Under the pieces are notes generated by a model. It ran no database searches and was not told the origin of the DNA. It saw only the letters and a list, made by a program, of their open reading frames with translations. From Blastomyces gilchristii SLH14081 (lineage: Eukaryota > Ascomycota > Eurotiomycetes > Onygenales > Ajellomycetaceae), in assembly GCF_000003855.2 (NCBI RefSeq), contig NW_003101632.1:39835-103834 (forward strand): DNA of 64,000 nucleotides, read 5' to 3'. Shown one piece after another: positions 59,813 through 64,000 of this stretch. Every line of letters starts with the position of its first letter. Within the stretch, counting starts at the first letter, position 1. The position numbers and the translations under genes were made by a program.

Positions 59813-62800
59813 ATTATTATTATTATTCTTCAATTATAGATGTATGCAGTCAGAGACTATGACATCTACCTGAGAACTTTTAGTTCTCAGGGTTTTTCCT
59901 ATGTCTGTAAAGTTAACTATTATACATTCATCAATTTCAGATATGTAAAATCAGAAAATTCCAGCTCAGAATACAAAAACTGTTTACAAATTGCAGTGTT
60001 TTAACATCTTTTGATACTTTGAAACCATTTGACAATATCATGACAAAGGAAAAGAGACAAAGAACACAGTCTCAAAGATAGACACATTAAATAGATAGAT
60101 AGAAAGAAATTGAAAGAAAAAGATAAAGAAAAAGATAAAGAAAAGAGAGACTATAACAAAACAAATTATTAAAAGAGAGTGTATAGCTGTTTTAACAGAC
60201 TATATCTGATTGATTTTCTTCTCTTCATATTCAGATAATTCTGAATTTAGCCATTTTCTTATAGCTGCTTGAGTTTCTGATAGAAAGTCTATTAAGTATT
60301 TAATTCCTGTCTCAGTTGAGAATAAGAATCTCATATTTAATTGATTTAGATCATACTTCTCTTTCAATCTGACTCTGAGACTATTGTATAATGCACAGTG
60401 CATTACAATATACTCAGAATTCTCATTTACATTGCAGAATGAGCATTCTATTGAGTCAAATCTATCATCAAATCTTTGTATATAAGATTTGAAATAGTCA
60501 TATTCTAGTTTCAGCTGTATTATAGATGAGAATATTTTCTTTTTACATTTAATTGAACAAGATTTTCACTTGAGCTTTATTTCAAATCTTGAATAATGTA
60601 TACTCTTCTTTTGTTTCTGCCAGCTTTTATTTCACTTATCTAAACAAGATTCTTTTATTTTTCTCTTTATAAAAGACCAGAACACAATTTTTTGAATAGA
60701 TCTGCTTAATTCTGCACTCTTTTTTACAGCTGAATTAGCCAATTCATTGTCATGAATATTCATATGAGCAGGAACTCAGTGCAGATGAATTATCAGCTTT
60801 GATATTCTTCTCTTTTGAATTTTCAAAACAGAGTTTAAGATCAGTTCAAGATTTATTTGATCATTATGAATCTGACTATTTCTAAGTCTTTTTAAAGCAG
60901 CTTGACTATCAGAGAATATTCATATCTCTTTCAAACTATTTCCTCTTTTATAAGATTTTATTTCTATGAGTTTGAAAACTTTCACTATTACAAATAGTTC
61001 AGCATCAAAGACTTCAGATTCACAGTCTAGATTTCAGAAATCTGAGATAAAATTGATATTATCTTCAGTATAAGCAATGTCTGTGTCTAATCTATTCAGG
61101 TTCTCATTTTTTAAGTCATCTGAATAAATCAGAATAGAGTCTTTTATATTAATTATAGAAATTCTCTTCAAATACTGTTTATATTCTTTCTCTTTTAATA
61201 GTTCACTTATTTATAAGTCTATAAGAGATTCAAGCTTTTCTCTTCAGAAAGATAACTTCTCATGATTCACTTTTTCAATATTTAAAGAAGAAAATTGATT
61301 TTTAATCAGAGAGCATAGTCTGTAAAGTTGAGAAGACATTTTCTTTGAAGAATCATTTTCATTTCAATCAAGAAATCTATTTCAATCTAGTTTATTTCCA
61401 GAGTTAATTGATGAAAATGAAGAAGAGACTCTTTCTCTGATTATATGATTTAAGCTCATCTTTATAACTCTCAGTGCATAGTTTATACAGGCCTTTTTAA
61501 ATCTAATAGCAGAAGAGAGAATTGAAGCATCAATTTTCATTACTTTAATAGAAGATAATTTAAATTCTTCTAGAATTCTTCTCAAGACTCTATTTTGCAG
61601 ACTTTGAAAGAGTTCAGTGAAGTTCTCTTGATTATTTCATTAAACTTGAACTTCATAATCAGCTACTGATGTAATACAGGCTATATATAATTGTCTCATA
61701 GTCTGAAAGAATAGACCTCTCTCTGTATTTGATAGTCTGATTATGTTGTTTAATAGCCTTTCTGCCTTGACAGTTCTTTGTTGAATATAATATTTAAAAT
61801 TCAACTTAGAGTTTAATCATACTCTCAATCATTTGATATTTACACTGGGTTTAATCTCTCTATTTAAAAGAGTTAGAGATAGTTCTTTCTCATTAAATCT
61901 AGAAAAGAAATGAATTAACTCAGTTTTATTCATATTAAATTGAATTTAATTGATATCTACTCTAATAAAGATTTTCTTTACAGCTTCTTCAATCACTTTT
62001 AAATTCTCTTTAATAGTTTTTGAGCTGTAGACTAGATCAATATCATTCATATAACTCAGAGATCACACTATTCTTATATTTCTATTTTTGAATAGATATG
62101 CAGTGTATATTGCAAATAAAATAGATGAGATTGAAGATTCTTGTGATACTTCTATTTTTATCTCAGTCTTGTCTTATTTCATTTCATCAAAGAAAAGTTG
62201 TATGATTCTTTTAGATATAAAACAGTTAACTCATTTTATTAGAGAAAGTGACAGTTTTAATATCTTCAAAGTCTGAATTAACTTTAACTTTGAAACATGA
62301 TCAAATGCTTCTTTTATATCAATAAAAACTACAGTTGAGATCAGATCTTCATGCTTTGCTATTTAAATATCATGAATAACTGAGAGAACAGTGTCAATTG
62401 TAGAACATTGTTTTCTATCTCTCATTTATTCACTGAATAAAAGAGAGTTATTAATAGAGCTTATAAAAGATAGTTGAGTAGTTATTATCTTTTTCAAAAT
62501 CTTTTCTAGACAGTTTAATAGAGATATTACTCTATATAACTTAGAAATTAAAGTTTTTCTATTCAGTTTTATAAGAATCACTTCAGTGGCTTCTCTTCAG
62601 CATTCAGAATGATATTCATTTTTCAAGAGATTGAAAAAGAGCTCAAAATATTCATTCTTTAAGTAGAAATATATATTTTGAATAATCAAGTGATTAATTG
62701 AAACAGGCCCTGCAGCAGTTTTAACAGAACTTGAGAAGATAGCTGACTCTAATTCATCTTATGTAAGATCAGGCCATTCTCAGTCATTTTCATCAATGTA

Positions 62801-64000
62801 GTTGAGAAGTGATATATTCTCTTTCTCTGAATCTGAATCTGAATCTGCTGAGTTCTGAAAGAGAATTCTTATAAAAGCTTGACATTTTTTCTCAAAAGAG
62901 TTTGCTGTATATGATTCATTCTGAAACTCATATTCTAAGACTGGAAGTTTTGCTACACTTCTTATTTTAGTATAGTTGAAAGCTTTAAAAACTTTCTTCT
63001 CTTATGCTTCTTCAAGAAATTTATTTCAACAGTCTGTTTTAGCTTTTTTAATATCTGAAAAATATTCATTTCTGACAGCTTTGAACTCTTCATCAGATAT
63101 TATATTATTCTTTCAATCTCTTCTAGCAGTAGCTAATTCTTTTCTTTTAGATAAGATATTCTCATTTTATCAAGGTTTTGAATACTTAGAAGATTTTCTC
63201 TTTGAAATATTATCTCTAACACTTGTTAGAATAATAGATGTAATAAGCTTCACTCTATTCTTAAGCATTTTATTTGAGATATCTTGATCAGAATTTCAAT
63301 ATAGCTCATTCTGTCTTTCAGATTTTAACAGTTTTATACTTTCTTCAACTGCTTTTCAATCAGCTTTTTCAAAGTTAAACTGATTAGAGAGAAGAGGATT
63401 TTCACTTATTTATTTTTCACTCAGTTCAATCTCAAATTGAATAATCTCATGATCTGATCCTGATGTCTTATTTGAATTAATAAATCAGTTTACAAGTCTT
63501 CTTTTCATTAGATTTTGTAATATGAAGATTAGATCTATAATAGATTTCTATTTCATATCTTTTCTAAAGAATGTTTGTTGATCAAACTTATTAACCAAAT
63601 CTATTAAATACTTAAAGATTCATTTAACTAGATTATCAGCTCTCACTACTCTCTTGCATTCTGAATTTCATCAGAGATGATATGTATTGAAATCTTCTAT
63701 AATTATAGAGTTTCTTAATGAAGTTATGTTCAGAAATTCTCTATCAATTATTCAGATATTATTATTTTTCTTTAATAACTTTTCATTATAGATATTTATA
63801 AGCTGTATAGTATCAAACTCATTTTCTTTATCTATAATATCACTCATCAGAATATCAGAGTCAGACATAATATTAAATCTTAGATTAAATTAATGTCTTA
63901 ATCTCTTTCTTTCATAGATCACTACTCTTGACTTTATCTCAGACTTTTGAGATAGAAAGCAGTAGTAGCTTGAGTGAGAAGATATAATTTTACTCAGTAT
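59813..64000 (-). mobile_element. L4: LINE on the minus strand, runs off the window
   Basis: The (TTATT)n tail complement at 59813-59830 marks the 3' end; the hairpin is at 59869-59891. The body aligns with L2 from its 3' end up to the endonuclease domain at the window edge. It carries a small local repeat (GATAAAGAAAAA) in the 3' UTR. Confidence 0.9.
60200..64000 (-). pseudogene. L4 ORF2: RNase H, RT, part of endonuclease
   Basis: Stop at 60202-60200. Upstream on the minus strand: C-terminal finger with CSFCNVNENSEYIVMHC-like spacing kept in full (about 60400-60450), RNase H, and RT where the YVDD motif reads YMNDIDLVYSS near 62030-62060. The GPVSINHLI block is near 62690-62710, and endonuclease from about 63300 to the window end. 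Trp codons are mostly TGA or TAA, with a few TGG left (for example 60250). Dead. Confidence 0.83.

Noticed and set aside
1..64000. A mitochondrial or TGA=Trp genome
   Set aside because: TAA and TAG also interrupt the frames, the elements are nuclear-type retrotransposons, and LTR-pair comparisons show directly that TGG turned into TGA by mutation.

Overview
This window holds no ordinary host gene that I can recognise. It is about 64 kb of AT-rich, heavily mutated, nested transposable elements. The element types (chromodomain Ty3/gypsy LTR retrotransposons, a Tad-like LINE with RNase H, a tRNA-derived SINE, hAT-like MITEs) and the massive C-to-T / G-to-A decay of repeats point to a filamentous fungus, most likely an ascomycete with an RIP-like genome defence. 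That assignment is inference. Almost every conserved Trp codon in the elements now reads TGA, so the many short open frames are fragments of dead genes.

Families, with my own labels. L: LINE, about 7.6 kb when complete, with ORF1, ORF2 (endonuclease, RT, RNase H, zinc finger) and an (AAT)n tail. G: chromodomain Ty3/gypsy, LTR about 300 bp, copies G0, G1, G3, G4, G5. G2: a second Ty3/gypsy family, LTR 533 bp. A/B/C: three copies of a third Ty3/gypsy family, LTR about 190 bp, with additional genes antisense to pol. Two SINE copies and two copies of a 505-bp MITE complete the set.

Nest, left to right. L0 (1-1243, LINE tail) sits in C (1244-2641, 3' end). C sits in G0, which resumes at 2642-3242. 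G0 is split at 3243-29350 by G1 (5-bp TSD). G1 is split at 4884-25242 by the full-length LINE L1 (13-bp TSD). L1 carries a SINE (8369-8741), the whole G2 element (8940-16721, TSD ATAAG) and another LINE, L2 (16914-21427, 15-bp TSD). G1 resumes at 25243-29350, and G0 resumes at 29351-33886 with LINE L3 inside (30134-32019). G0 itself sits in G3 (33887-37710, + strand), which sits in LINE L6 (37711-38484). L6 is followed by a MITE (38487-38992) placed exactly on the L6/G4 junction, then G4 (38999-41108). G5 sits in G4, and A (41116-49419, minus) and B (50134-59121, plus) are both in G5, 0.7 kb apart and in opposite orientation. B carries a SINE and a MITE and is broken by a LINE 5' UTR (L5, 59122-59812), which is broken by LINE L4 (59813 to the window end, minus).

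The most interesting signals are: a spliced gene antisense to pol in the A/B/C family, conserved in position, reading frame and a 64-nt intron; a mutation spectrum dominated by CpG and CpC rather than the classic CpA; LTR outer halves that escaped mutation while the inner halves did not; and a SINE whose 3' end copies that of the LINE, suggesting mobilisation in trans.
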